In this document: positions 24,846 to 34,047 of the stretch, piece after piece
Layout: each line of letters opens with the position of its first letter
Position numbering within the stretch: position 1 is the stretch's first letter
Assembly: GCA_017471085.1 (NCBI GenBank)
Contig: JAFUWW010000096.1
Span: 1-42,946, forward strand
Direction: 5' to 3'
Length of the DNA stretch: 42,946 nt
From: Bacteroidales bacterium
Lineage (GTDB): Bacteria > Bacteroidota > Bacteroidia > Bacteroidales > UBA932
Notes under the pieces: model-generated
What the model saw: the letters and a program-made list of their open reading frames with translations, nothing else
Database searches by the model: none
What the model was told of the DNA's origin: nothing
Program-made: the position numbers and the translations under genes

Positions 24846-26336
24846 ATGTTCAATCAGAAAGACATTCATCAAATCGAAGAGCGGGGCGCCGACCTCCGGC
24901 AGGTGAAAGAGCAGATCGATCACTTCAAGAACGGTTTCCCCTGGATGAAGATTGTAGGCCCGGCCACGCCCGAGCGCGGTATCCGGGTCCTCACTCCGGA
25001 ATTCGTCAGGGAGGCTGTCGCCTACTACCAGAAGGCCGAGATCCATGGAAAGAGCAAGTTCGTCCCGGCCTCCGGCGCCGCCTCCCGCATGTTCAAGGAC
25101 ATGTTCGGAGGCCTGGCCAAACTGGAGGGTGGGGAAGACTTGGACGCTGCGGCTCCCGGTTTCAAGCTGGCAGCCCGGATCAAGGATTTCGCCTTCTACA
25201 CGCCGGAACTCTTCGGAGAACCCCAGGATACGCGGGACTATCGCCTGCAGACCCTCCGCCGCCTCCTCAAGGAGGACGGTCTGGCCTATGGCTCCAAGCC
25301 CAAGGGCGTGCTCAGGTTCCACCGCTATCCGCAGGAAGTACGCACCGCCATCGCCGAGCATCTGGTAGAGGCCCAGCAGTACATGCGCAACGCGGACGGC
25401 ACCTGCAACCTTACCGTCACCATCTCTCCGGAGCATCAGACCCTCTTTGAAGAGGCCATCGCAGAGGTTAAGGAAGCCTATGAGGCCAGATACGGCGTCA
25501 AATACAACATCCGTTTCACTTTTCAGGACAAAGCCACGGACACCATCGCGGTGGATCCGGACAACAAGCCTTTCCGCAAGGAAGACGGTTCCCTCCTGTT
25601 CCGTCCCGCCGGTCACGGCGCCCTGATCTACAACCTGAACAAGGTGGAGGACGAGCTCGTTTCCATCAAGAACATCGACAATGTGGCCCACGAGAAACTC
25701 CTTCCGGTGACGGCCCAGTACAAGCAGGTGCTCATGGGGACGGCCCTCCAGCTCAGGGACTGCATCTTCTCGTACCTCCGCAAACTGGACGAGAATCCCA
25801 CCGTGCAGCTGTGCAACGAGGTGGAGAATTTCCTGGACAAGCACCTCTGCGTGCAGATGCCTCTGGCCCACAGCGAGGCGGAGCGCGTCCAGATGCTCAA
25901 GGCCAAACTCAACCGTCCCATCCGCGTCTGCGGCATGGTCCGCAACGAAGGTGAACCCGGCGGCGGTCCGTACGTGATTGCCGGGAAAGACGGCTGCACC
26001 TCCCTCCAGATTCTGGAGAGCGTCCAGATCAACAAGTCCGATGAAGGCTCCATGGCCGCCATGTCCCGTGCCACGCATTTCAATCCGGTAGACCTGGTCT
26101 GCTGCCTCCGGGATTACAAGGGCGACAAGTTCGACCTTCTCCGGCATGTAGACCCGGAAGCCGGCTTCATCAGTTCCAAGAGCTACGAAGGCCGGGAACT
26201 CAAGGCCCTCGAACTGCCCGGCCTCTGGAACGGCGCCATGAGCGACTGGAACACTCTGTTCATCGAAGTACCCATCGAAACCTTCAATCCCGTAAAAGTA
26301 GTGCTGGACCTGTTGAGGCCCTCCCATCAAGCATAA
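24846..26336 (+). CDS. DUF4301 family protein, probable UGPase-like nucleotidyltransferase fold
   Basis: A 496-residue cytoplasmic protein of the DUF4301 family common in Bacteroidetes; no function is established. Two segments resemble UDP-sugar pyrophosphorylases. KFVPASGAASRMF (71-83) is like the nucleotide-binding GGxGxR loop. RPAGHGALIYNLN (253-265), followed by IKNIDN (274-279), is like PPGHGDVY and the later SNxDN. This suggests an activated-sugar or nucleotidyl-transfer enzyme, by inference only. It lies 13 bases behind pdxB and 12 bases before citD, so it is probably in one transcript with the citrate lyase genes. Confidence 0.83.
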   Translation: MFNQKDIHQIEERGADLRQVKEQIDHFKNGFPWMKIVGPATPERGIRVLTPEFVREAVAYYQKAEIHGKSKFVPASGAASRMFKDMFGGLAKLEGGEDLDAAAPGFKLAARIKDFAFYTPELFGEPQDTRDYRLQTLRRLLKEDGLAYGSKPKGVLRFHRYPQEVRTAIAEHLVEAQQYMRNADGTCNLTVTISPEHQTLFEEAIAEVKEAYEARYGVKYNIRFTFQDKATDTIAVDPDNKPFRKEDGSLLFRPAGHGALIYNLNKVEDELVSIKNIDNVAHEKLLPVTAQYKQVLMGTALQLRDCIFSYLRKLDENPTVQLCNEVENFLDKHLCVQMPLAHSEAERVQMLKAKLNRPIRVCGMVRNEGEPGGGPYVIAGKDGCTSLQILESVQINKSDEGSMAAMSRATHFNPVDLVCCLRDYKGDKFDLLRHVDPEAGFISSKSYEGRELKALELPGLWNGAMSDWNTLFIEVPIETFNPVKVVLDLLRPSHQA

Positions 26337-26348
26337 ATATCCATAACT

Positions 26349-26618
26349 ATGAAAGAAGCTTTGGCCGGAACACTTGAGTCCGGCGACATTATGATCCAGA
26401 TCGGGCCGGGAGAGGGCCTGCAGATAGACCTGCAGAGCTCCGTAGCGGCTCAGTTCGGCCGGCAGATCAAAGCCGTGATCACCGAAACATTAGAAGGCCT
26501 GGGCATTCAGGATGCCCATGTCCAGGCAGTAGACAAAGGGGCTCTTGACTGTACCATCCGGGCGAGGGTGACCGCCGCCGCCGTCCGGGCAACCGGAAAA
26601 GACGTATGGAAAGATTAA
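26349..26618 (+). CDS. citD: citrate lyase gamma subunit (acyl carrier protein)
   Basis: The 89-residue carrier subunit of citrate lyase. Its Ser is modified with 2'-(5''-phosphoribosyl)-3'-dephospho-CoA, on which the acetyl group is carried. The modification site is Ser11 in GTLESGDIMI, and the VDKGALDCTIRARVTAA C-terminal part is family-like. It is slightly shorter than the usual 95-98 residues. It precedes citE with a 13-base overlap, the conserved citDEF order. Confidence 0.95.
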   Translation: MKEALAGTLESGDIMIQIGPGEGLQIDLQSSVAAQFGRQIKAVITETLEGLGIQDAHVQAVDKGALDCTIRARVTAAAVRATGKDVWKD

Positions 26619-27496
26619 GGAGAACCATGATGTTCGTTCCGGGCAACAACCCCGGAATGATGGCCGATGCCCATATCTACGGACCGGACAGCATCATGCT
26701 GGACCTGGAAGACTCCGTGACCATGGCCGAGAAGGACGCTGCCCGTCTGCTGGTTTACAACGCTCTCAAATCCATCGACTACGGCTCCACCGAGATGGTG
26801 GTCCGCATCAACCCGCTGAACACTCCTTACGGTAAAAAGGACGTAGAGGCCGTCGTGAAGGCCGGTGTGGACGTAATCCGCATGCCCAAGACGGAAACGG
26901 CCGAAGAAGTCCGCGAACTGGAAGCCGAAATCCTGAAAGTGGAAACCGAGATCGGCCGGGTAGGGGAAACCCGCATCATGGCGGCCATCGAGAGCGCCCT
27001 GGGCATCGTCAATGCCTTCGAGATCGCATCGGCCTCCAAGCGGATGATGGGCATCGCCCTGGGAGCGGAAGACTATTCCGCCAACCTCAAGACCAACCGC
27101 ACCCCCGGCGGAGCGGAACTGCTGCTGGCCCGCGAAACCATCGTGGTGGCCGCCCGTGCCGCCGGTATCGCCTGTTTCGACACCGTCTATTCCAACCTGG
27201 ACGACATGGAAACCTTCCGGAAAGAGGTGGAACTGATCAAGACGCTGGGCTTTGACGGAAAATCCATCATCAACCCTCGTCAGATCGAGGTCGTCAACAG
27301 CGTTTTCGTGCCTACGGAGAAGGAAATCAACAAGGCCCGTGCCGTCGTGGCCGCCATCAAGGAGGCTCAGGCCAAGGGCTCCGGCGTCATCTCCCTGAAC
27401 GGGAAGATGGTGGACCGTCCCGTGGTCATCCGGGCAGAAAGAACCATTGCGCTGGCCGTTGCCGCCGGCGTGCTTGACAAGGAGGAAATGCTATGA
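26606..27496 (+). CDS. citE: citrate lyase beta subunit
   Basis: Cleaves the citryl-thioester into oxaloacetate and the acetyl-carrier. A 296-residue TIM-barrel protein of the HpcH/HpaI group with MMFVPGNNPGM, SIMLDLEDSVTMAEKD, VRINPLNTPYG, MAAIESALGIVNAFEIA (catalytic Glu), LGAEDYSANL and GFDGKSIINPRQ. It overlaps citD by 13 bases and citF by 4 bases. Confidence 0.97.
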   Translation: MERLRRTMMFVPGNNPGMMADAHIYGPDSIMLDLEDSVTMAEKDAARLLVYNALKSIDYGSTEMVVRINPLNTPYGKKDVEAVVKAGVDVIRMPKTETAEEVRELEAEILKVETEIGRVGETRIMAAIESALGIVNAFEIASASKRMMGIALGAEDYSANLKTNRTPGGAELLLARETIVVAARAAGIACFDTVYSNLDDMETFRKEVELIKTLGFDGKSIINPRQIEVVNSVFVPTEKEINKARAVVAAIKEAQAKGSGVISLNGKMVDRPVVIRAERTIALAVAAGVLDKEEML

Positions 27497-28914
27497 GAAA
27501 CTCGAAAGTAGTCACTTTGGAAGAAGCCATCCGCCGGAGCGGCCTGAAGGATGGCATGACCATCAGCTTCCATCACCATTTTCGCGGAGGCGACAAGGTG
27601 GTGAATCTGGTGGTCGATAAACTGGCCCAAATGGGTTTCAAAGACCTGAAACTGGCTGCCTCCAGCCTCTCGGACGTCCACAAGCCCCTGATCGAACATA
27701 TCCGCAACGGCGTCATCACCGGCATCTCCACATCCGGTCTGCGCGGAGAACTGGCCGATGCCATCTCCCATGGCCTGATGAAAGAACCCGTGGTGTTCCG
27801 TTCGCACGGTGGCCGCGGCAGCGCCATCGCCTCCGGCGAACTCAAGATAGACGTGGCCTTCCTGGGAGCCTCCTCCTCGGATGAGCTGGGCAATGCATGC
27901 GGCTATTCCCGCAGCGAGAATGCCAAGAGCATCTGCGGCTCCCTGGGCTATGCCCTTCCCGATGCCCGCTATGCCTCCCATGTGGTGGTGATAACGGACG
28001 ACCTGGTGGCCTATCCCAACATGCCGATGTCCATCCATGCGGCGGATGTCGAATCCGTCGTCGTGGTGGATTCCGTGGGCGACAGCTCCAAGATCGCCGC
28101 CGGAGCCATCCGCGACAGCAAGAACCCGCGTGACATCCTGCTGGCCAAGCAGGCCGCCAAGGTAATCATCAATTCCGGACTGTTCGTGGACGGCTTCTCC
28201 ATCCAGACCGGTACCGGCGGCGCCTCCCTGGCCGCCGTCAAGTACATCCGGGAAGAGATGATTAACCGTGGTATCAAAGCTTCTTTCGCCCTCGGCGGCA
28301 TCACGGCCCACATGGTCAAGCTGCACGAGGAAGGCCTTATCGGCAAACTTATCGACGTGCAGTCCTTCGACAAAGTGGCGGCCGAATCCATCAAGAACGA
28401 CCCTTCACACCAGGAAGTATCTTCCGTCGAATATGCTTCCGGGCAGCATCTCGGTTCGGCGACGCACGCCCTGGATATCGTCATCCTGTCCGCCCTGGAG
28501 GTGGATACGGACTTCAACGTGAATGTGCTGGTGGGGTCTGACGGTATCATTCGCGGCGCCATCGGCGGTCACCAGGATACAGCGGCCGACAGCGCCCTTT
28601 CCATCATCGTGTGCCCGCTCTTGCGCGGACGCATCCCTTGCGTGGTGCCCAGGGTGACTACCCTCATCACCCCCGGCAAGTCAGTGGATGTGGTGGTGAC
28701 CGAGTACGGAATCGCCGTGAACCCCGGTCGGCCCGAAATGGCAGAACGGCTTAAGAACGCTGGCCTGCATGTCGTGGATATCAAGGATCTGGCTGCCAAG
28801 GCAACTTCTGTTATCGGCACTCCGGATCCCCTGCCTTTCGGCGAGAAGGTGGTCGGTGTGGTGATGAACCGCGACGGCTCCGTCCTGGACAAGATCTACA
28901 ATATCGAGGACTAG
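27493..28914 (+). CDS. citF: citrate lyase alpha subunit (citrate:acetyl-ACP transferase)
   Basis: Swaps the acetyl group on CitD for citrate to form the citryl-thioester. The 473-residue protein is a class-I-like CoA transferase with MTISFHHHFRGGD, FRSHGGRGSAIASGEL, QTGTGGASLAAVKYI, ALGGITAHMV, GAIGGHQDTAADSALSIIV and a C-terminal VVTEYGIAVNPGRPE. It is about 30 residues shorter than enterobacterial CitF. Its start overlaps citE by 4 bases and citX begins one base after its stop. Confidence 0.97.
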   Translation: MRNSKVVTLEEAIRRSGLKDGMTISFHHHFRGGDKVVNLVVDKLAQMGFKDLKLAASSLSDVHKPLIEHIRNGVITGISTSGLRGELADAISHGLMKEPVVFRSHGGRGSAIASGELKIDVAFLGASSSDELGNACGYSRSENAKSICGSLGYALPDARYASHVVVITDDLVAYPNMPMSIHAADVESVVVVDSVGDSSKIAAGAIRDSKNPRDILLAKQAAKVIINSGLFVDGFSIQTGTGGASLAAVKYIREEMINRGIKASFALGGITAHMVKLHEEGLIGKLIDVQSFDKVAAESIKNDPSHQEVSSVEYASGQHLGSATHALDIVILSALEVDTDFNVNVLVGSDGIIRGAIGGHQDTAADSALSIIVCPLLRGRIPCVVPRVTTLITPGKSVDVVVTEYGIAVNPGRPEMAERLKNAGLHVVDIKDLAAKATSVIGTPDPLPFGEKVVGVVMNRDGSVLDKIYNIED

Positions 28915-28915
28915 G

Positions 28916-29422
28916 ATGTCCGCCATTTCGCTGGAACAACTTCTGGCAAGCAGAGATGCCAGGGTAGAGCATCAGCAGCAGCTGCTGGCGCTTTACCCTG
29001 GCGCTTCTCTTGTCTGCCTTACAGTGCAGCTGCCCGGGCCGGTGAAAAGGAATCCGGATTCGCTCCTGATAGGGGGAGCGGGGCTGGCCGCCTTGCTAGA
29101 CAAGTTCGGCAGTGTGCTGGAACATGTCCAGGTAAAAGACCTGGAAACGGGCTATGAAGCCTATCTGGCCGTGCATCTGCCGCAGCTGCTCGTCAAGAAA
29201 CGCTGCTGCGAAATAGAGGAGACCCACCCCCTTGGCCGTCTGATGGACCTGGATGTAATTGGCCCGGACGGCCCGGTGGAGCGGGCGGCCGTCGGAAGGG
29301 AACCCAGAAAGTGCCTGCTTTGCGCCCTGCCCGCCAGGGTCTGCATGCGCGCCCACACCCATACAGCCGGCGAGCTGCTGGATTTCATTCATAAAACCGT
29401 TGCTTTATATGCCGATGAGTAA
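28916..29422 (+). CDS. citX: apo-citrate lyase phosphoribosyl-dephospho-CoA transferase
   Basis: Attaches the prosthetic group to CitD. The 168-residue protein has SRDARVEHQQQLL near its start and the family motifs LTVQLPGPVKRNP, HPLGRLMDLDVIG and RKCLLCALPARVCMRAHTH, the last Cys/His-rich. It lies one base after citF and overlaps the following phosphatase gene. Its partner enzyme CitG is encoded 600 bases downstream as a domain of the citC-citG fusion. Confidence 0.94.
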   Translation: MSAISLEQLLASRDARVEHQQQLLALYPGASLVCLTVQLPGPVKRNPDSLLIGGAGLAALLDKFGSVLEHVQVKDLETGYEAYLAVHLPQLLVKKRCCEIEETHPLGRLMDLDVIGPDGPVERAAVGREPRKCLLCALPARVCMRAHTHTAGELLDFIHKTVALYADE

Positions 29423-29894
29423 AGACCGGAAAATCAGGATATTGTTCATTTGTCACGGCAATATCTGCAGGAGTCCGATGGCGGAGTTCATCTTGAAGGC
29501 CAAGGTAAAAGCCGCAGGCCTGGAAGACCGCTATTACATAGAGTCTGCCGCCGTCTCTACGGAAGAAATCGGCAATCCCGTCTATCCGCCTGCCAGGCGG
29601 TGCCTCCGCCAGCATGGCATCCCGTTCGACGAATATCGCACCGCACGCCAGGTCCGCCGGGCCGATTATGCTGCCTTTGACCGGCTGATCTGCATGGACG
29701 GAAGCAATCTCCGATGGCTGTCCAGGCTGATTCCGGAAGATACGCAGGGGAAAGTGAAACTGATGATGCGGTATGCCGGCAGCGGGCGGGATGTGGACGA
29801 TCCCTGGTATACCGGTGATTTTGAGCAGACTTACCGGGACCTGGACGAGTCGTGCGAAGCCATGTTGGCCGAAGATATTAATACATTCGATTGA
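29409..29894 (+). CDS. low-molecular-weight protein tyrosine phosphatase
   Basis: A 161-residue LMW-PTP: the P-loop CX5R (CHGNICR, Cys15 to Arg21, followed by SPMAEF) and the general acid in DVDDPWYTGDF are both present, so it should be active. The start at 29409 overlaps citX by 14 bases; a second ATG at 29415 (8-base overlap) is equally possible. Such enzymes often act on tyrosine kinases that control capsule synthesis, but no such kinase is nearby. Its place as last gene of the pdxB-cit run makes a coincidental passenger or a regulator of that run both possible. Confidence 0.92.
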   Translation: MPMSKDRKIRILFICHGNICRSPMAEFILKAKVKAAGLEDRYYIESAAVSTEEIGNPVYPPARRCLRQHGIPFDEYRTARQVRRADYAAFDRLICMDGSNLRWLSRLIPEDTQGKVKLMMRYAGSGRDVDDPWYTGDFEQTYRDLDESCEAMLAEDINTFD

Positions 29895-29930
29895 AAAACC
29901 GTGATTTCTGTAAGAAATTGTAAGAAAATC

Positions 29931-29961
29931 TTTGGAAATCGATAATAAATAGTTACATTTG
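29931..29961 (+). promoter_or_regulatory. consensus Bacteroidetes promoter for citCG-acnA-icd
   Basis: TTTG at 29931-29934, a 19-base spacer and TACATTTG at 29954-29961 match the consensus exactly, 53 bases upstream of the chosen ATG. It separates the structural cit genes from the ligase/prosthetic-group gene and the TCA genes. Confidence 0.82.
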
Positions 29962-30014
29962 CATCGTTGTTCCATAGCAGGCGGAACCGGGAGTATTGGA
30001 AAGCTTGCACCGTG

Positions 30015-31796
30015 ATGCAACCCTACGAAAACCTGGACATACAGGAGATCCCTCTGTCTTCTCCTTTCTTCCGCAATAAAGCGGTTGACTTTCTGGCGGC
30101 CAACGGGCTCAGACTGGAAAGTGTTGATGTGTATTATACTGTCCAGGATTCCCGCGGAGAAATCCTTGCCGGCGCAGGGCTTTACAAAGACATCATCAAG
30201 TGCGTGGCGGTTTCCAGTGAGGCCCGCTCGGGCGGCCTGGTGGCTCCTTTGGTCTCCCAACTGGCGGCGGAGGCGGCATCCAAAGGCTATCTCCAACTCA
30301 AACTGTTTACCAAACCGGAAAACCGTTCCGTCTTTGAGAGTCTCGGTTTCCATGAGATCGCATCGGCCCCCAAGGCTGTCCTGATGGAAAACGGCAGGGG
30401 ACTGGAACAGTATGTCCGCCGCCTGAAAGAGGCCGCTTCCGGTCCGGGCCGCGCAGGAGTGGTGGTGATGAATGCCAACCCGCTTACGCTGGGGCACCAG
30501 TATCTGGTGCGGGAGGCGCTTCGTCATGCAGACCGTCTCTTCGTTATCCCTGTCCGGGAAGACCTTTCCCGTTTTCCCACCGCGGAACGCCTGGCCATGA
30601 TGCAGGCTTCGCTCCAGGGCGCCTGTGTATTGGAAGGTTCCCCTTACCAGATATCTGTAGCTACTTTTCCTACTTATTTCTTGAAAAACTTGTCCGATGC
30701 CTCCGAAACCCAGATGCGGTTGGACATCGACCTTTTTGCCCGTCATATCGCCCCGGCACTGGGTGTGGCGGTGCGTTTTGTGGGCAGCGAACCCTCCGAC
30801 AACCTGACGGCCCGGTACAATGCGCTTATGCAGGAACTCCTGCCTTCCCAGGGAATTGAGGTGGTGGAAATTCCCCGCCTTTCCGATGGGGGAGAACCGG
30901 TATCTGCCTCCCTTGTCAGGGCAGCGCTGGACGATGGCCGTTTTGCCGCCGCGGCCGCCCTCACCCCTTCTCCGGTACATCCCTTTTTGCTCGCGGACCT
31001 CTGCGACAGGGCCCTTCGCCTCGAACTGGATACTCCGCTGAAACCCGGCCTGGTGGGCCCGGACGGTTCCGGTTCCCATGCCGACATGGACTATGCCCTG
31101 ATGCAGAAGTCCGTATCGGCCCTCCGCCCTTTCTGGTCCCGGATGGCATGCGCCGCCACGGCGGAGGAGCTTCGGCAGGGCGGGCTGGCCGCAGAAAAGG
31201 CCATGCTGGAAGCAACCGGCGGGGTGAATACCCACCGCGGTGCCATCTTTGCCGTCGGCCTTGCCCTCAATGCCTTTGCCCGTCATGCGGAAGTAATTAA
31301 GAATGAGGCCGATATGCAAAAGTGTCTGGTCGATCTGGCCGAGACACTTTTGCGTAACCAACAGATATTGAGCCCGTTGGAAAACACGCCCGAAAGTCAT
31401 GGATCGGCCGCGGTGGCGGCGTACGGCGTAAAAGGCGCCCGTCAGATGGCCCGTGACGGCTATCAGCTGCTTTTCACAGACTGGCTTCCTTATTACAGGT
31501 CGATGAGATTCCCGGTCAAACCCGGGATGACATCTCCCGACCGTTTTGACTGGCCATCTTTACAGAAGACCCTGCTCAGGATCATGTCCACCCTGGACGA
31601 TACCTGCGTGATCCACCGGGTGGGGTATGAACGTGCGCAGCAGGTCCGGCGTGAGGCAGGGGAGCTGCTGGAGCGCTTCAGTGAGGAAAAACTGGAAGCC
31701 ATGTGTCGGCAATATGCCGCCGAGGGCATCTCGCCCGGAGGTGCGGCCGACATGCTTGCCCTAACGATATTCATGGATTCAATAATTAACAAATAA
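30015..31796 (+). CDS. fused citrate lyase ligase (CitC) and triphosphoribosyl-dephospho-CoA synthase (CitG)
   Basis: The 593-residue protein carries two maturation activities for citrate lyase. Residues 1-320 are CitC: a GNAT-like N-terminal domain (KCVAVSSEARSGGL, TKPENRSVFESLGFHEI), then the nucleotidyltransferase domain with VVMNANPLTLGHQYLV (149-164) and a serine-rich SASLVR end. It acetylates CitD at the expense of ATP. Residues from about 325 on are CitG: LDTPLKPGLVGPDGSGSHADMDY (in parts, 338-360), ATGGVNTHRGAIF, a helical core and the STLDDTCVIHRVG end. It makes the triphosphoribosyl precursor of the prosthetic group. At residues 498-507 a palindromic repeat is translated in frame. 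acnA follows after 12 bases. An in-frame GTG directly precedes the chosen ATG. Confidence 0.92.
   Translation: MQPYENLDIQEIPLSSPFFRNKAVDFLAANGLRLESVDVYYTVQDSRGEILAGAGLYKDIIKCVAVSSEARSGGLVAPLVSQLAAEAASKGYLQLKLFTKPENRSVFESLGFHEIASAPKAVLMENGRGLEQYVRRLKEAASGPGRAGVVVMNANPLTLGHQYLVREALRHADRLFVIPVREDLSRFPTAERLAMMQASLQGACVLEGSPYQISVATFPTYFLKNLSDASETQMRLDIDLFARHIAPALGVAVRFVGSEPSDNLTARYNALMQELLPSQGIEVVEIPRLSDGGEPVSASLVRAALDDGRFAAAAALTPSPVHPFLLADLCDRALRLELDTPLKPGLVGPDGSGSHADMDYALMQKSVSALRPFWSRMACAATAEELRQGGLAAEKAMLEATGGVNTHRGAIFAVGLALNAFARHAEVIKNEADMQKCLVDLAETLLRNQQILSPLENTPESHGSAAVAAYGVKGARQMARDGYQLLFTDWLPYYRSMRFPVKPGMTSPDRFDWPSLQKTLLRIMSTLDDTCVIHRVGYERAQQVRREAGELLERFSEEKLEAMCRQYAAEGISPGGAADMLALTIFMDSIINK
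31506..31531 (-). repeat. palindromic repeat copy A, inside the CitG coding region
   Basis: The minus strand reads GTCATCCCGGG, TTTGA, CCGGGAATCT: the same pattern as the intergenic copies at 34048, 35325, 35362, 37894 and 38503. It is translated from the plus strand in frame as RFPVKPGMTS within citCG. Confidence 0.75.
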
Positions 31797-31808
31797 CTTC
31801 AAACGATT

Positions 31809-34043
31809 ATGGTAGAACTCATTTCCAAAGGTGTTTATCTGCTTGACGGGAAGACCCTCGCCAGCGAGGCTGCCCTGACTCCCGACGAGGCCCGCGAGAA
31901 CACCATCGCCTACAAGATCCTCCGCGCCCACGATGTGGACGGCTCCAAGGGCAAGAAGCTCCGCATCCGTTTCGATGCGATGGTTTCCCACGACATTACC
32001 TATGTGGGTATCATCCAGACGGCCCGCGCCAGCGGCCTGGAGACCTTCCCGCTGCCGTATGCCATGACCAACTGCCACAACTCCCTGTGCGCCGTGGGCG
32101 GCACCATCAACGAGGACGACCACGTGTTCGGCCTGTCCGCGGCCAAGAAGTATGGCGGTATCTATGTGCCGGCCAACCAGGCTGTCATCCACCAGTATGC
32201 CCGTGAGGCCCTCACCGCCTGCGGAAACATGATTCTCGGATCCGACTCCCACACCCGCTATGGCTCCCTGGGCAACATGGGTGTCGGCGAAGGCGGCGGT
32301 GAGCTGGTGAAGCAGCTCCTCAAGAACACCTGGGACATCAACGCGCCCGAGGTGGTGCTGGTATGGCTGGAGGGCAAGCCCCGCCGCGGTATCGGCCCGC
32401 ACGATGTGGCCATCTCCCTGGTGAAAGCTGTGTTCGAGAGCGGCTTTGTGAAGAACAAGGTGCTGGAATTTGCCGGCCCCGGCGTCAAGGAACTGCCCAT
32501 CGATTTCCGCAACGGCATCGACGTGATGACCACCGAGACCACCTGCCTCAGCTCCATCTGGATCACTGACGGGGAGGTGAAGAAATACTTCGAGATGCAC
32601 AACCGTCCCGAGGCTTACAGGGAACTCCAGCCCGGCAAGGTGGCTTACTACGATTCCATGGTCCGCATCGACCTGAGCACCCAGGAGAGCATGATCGCCC
32701 TCCCGTACCATCCGTCCAATGCCATCTCTATCCACGAGCTGCAGGCCGATCCCGAGAAGGTGCTGAAGGCCATCGAGGAAGATACCAAAAAACGTTTCGG
32801 CGAGAAGGTGCATCCGGACCTCCTTTCCAAGATCCGTGACGGAAAGGTCTATGCCGACCAGGGCATCATCGCAGGCTGCTCCGGCGGTACCTACGACAAC
32901 TTGAGCGAGGCGGCCACCATCCTGCGCGGCAAGTCCATCGGCAACGATTATTTCACCATGAGCGCCTATCCGCAGTCTACGCCCGTTTATCTGGCTACCA
33001 CCCGCAACCACATCGCCGAAGAGCTTCTGGAAGCCGGCGTGGTGATCAAGCCTGCTTTCTGCGGCCCTTGCTTCGGCGCCGGTGACGTGCCGTCCAACAA
33101 CGGCCTTTCCATCCGTCACACCACCCGCAACTTCCCCAACCGCGAAGGCTCCAAGCCCGGCCAGGGACAGATTTCCATGGTGGCCCTGATGGATGCCCGT
33201 TCCATCGCCGCCACGGCTGCCAACGGCGGTGTCATCACCGCTGCCACGGACATCGAATACGAAGACACCCACAAGCCTTATTCCTTTGACGGCCGCATTT
33301 ACGAGAAGCGTATCTACAACGGTTTCGGCAAGGCCGATCTTTCCCAGGAACTCCGCTACGGCCCCAACATCAAGGACTGGCCCAAGATGTACCCGATGCA
33401 GGAGAACATGCTGGTGGAACTGGCCGCTGTCATCCACGACCCTGTGACCACCACCGATGAACTCATTCCTTCCGGCGAGACTTCCAGCTACCGTTCCAAC
33501 CCCTTGAAACTCTCCGAGTTCGCCCTTTCCCGCCGCGTTCCCGAATATGTAGGCCGCAGCAAGCGCATCCAGGCCGATGACCTTTCCCGCCGCGATGGCA
33601 AACTCACAGACGACCTGAAGAAGGTGCTGGCAGTGGCCGGCACCTCTGCGGAAGATACCTCCTTCGGTTCCTGCGTGTTTGCGAACAAGCCCGGCGACGG
33701 CAGTGCCCGCGAACAGGCTGCTTCCTGCCAGAAGGTGCTGGGCGGCGATGCCAACATCTGCTACGAATATGCTACCAAGCGCTACCGCAGCAACTGCATC
33801 AACTGGGGTATTGTCCCGTTCACCATCGGCCCGGATACTCCGTTCGACTATGAGGTGGGGGACTACGTGTTTGTGCCCGGCATCCGCAAGGCCATCCTCT
33901 CCGGTGCTGAGGAGATCGACGCTCAAGTGATTACCAAGAGCGGCGTGAAGCCGATCCACCTGTTCTTCCGCAACCTTACCGCCGATGAGCGCCAGATCCT
34001 CGCTGACGGCTGCCTGATGAACTACTATAAGAATAGGAAATAG
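31809..34043 (+). CDS. acnA: aconitate hydratase (mitochondrial-type aconitase)
   Basis: Interconverts citrate and isocitrate through a [4Fe-4S] cluster. The 744-residue protein fits the mitochondrial-type aconitase described in Bacteroides fragilis. It has [38 protein letters not shown], the cluster Cys in GCSGG and in FCGPCFGAG, and the swivel domain with [12 protein letters not shown]. It follows citCG after 12 bases without a new promoter, and icd comes after a 58-base gap that holds a palindromic repeat. In B. fragilis the operon is acnA-icd-gltA; here no citrate synthase follows. Confidence 0.94.
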   Translation: MVELISKGVYLLDGKTLASEAALTPDEARENTIAYKILRAHDVDGSKGKKLRIRFDAMVSHDITYVGIIQTARASGLETFPLPYAMTNCHNSLCAVGGTINEDDHVFGLSAAKKYGGIYVPANQAVIHQYAREALTACGNMILGSDSHTRYGSLGNMGVGEGGGELVKQLLKNTWDINAPEVVLVWLEGKPRRGIGPHDVAISLVKAVFESGFVKNKVLEFAGPGVKELPIDFRNGIDVMTTETTCLSSIWITDGEVKKYFEMHNRPEAYRELQPGKVAYYDSMVRIDLSTQESMIALPYHPSNAISIHELQADPEKVLKAIEEDTKKRFGEKVHPDLLSKIRDGKVYADQGIIAGCSGGTYDNLSEAATILRGKSIGNDYFTMSAYPQSTPVYLATTRNHIAEELLEAGVVIKPAFCGPCFGAGDVPSNNGLSIRHTTRNFPNREGSKPGQGQISMVALMDARSIAATAANGGVITAATDIEYEDTHKPYSFDGRIYEKRIYNGFGKADLSQELRYGPNIKDWPKMYPMQENMLVELAAVIHDPVTTTDELIPSGETSSYRSNPLKLSEFALSRRVPEYVGRSKRIQADDLSRRDGKLTDDLKKVLAVAGTSAEDTSFGSCVFANKPGDGSAREQAASCQKVLGGDANICYEYATKRYRSNCINWGIVPFTIGPDTPFDYEVGDYVFVPGIRKAILSGAEEIDAQVITKSGVKPIHLFFRNLTADERQILADGCLMNYYKNRK

Positions 34044-34047
34044 TTAC

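Noticed and set aside
22940..24853. A 637-codon minus-strand frame spanning the receptor/pdxB boundary
   Set aside because: It runs antisense through pdxB and then out of frame through the TonB receptor, ending in low-complexity Arg/Pro/His sequence.
24819..26330. A 503-codon minus-strand frame
   Set aside because: Antisense to DUF4301, which has conserved-looking motifs and fits the operon.
31779..33959. A 726-codon minus-strand frame
   Set aside because: Antisense to acnA; composition of a shadow frame, while acnA has all cluster and substrate motifs.
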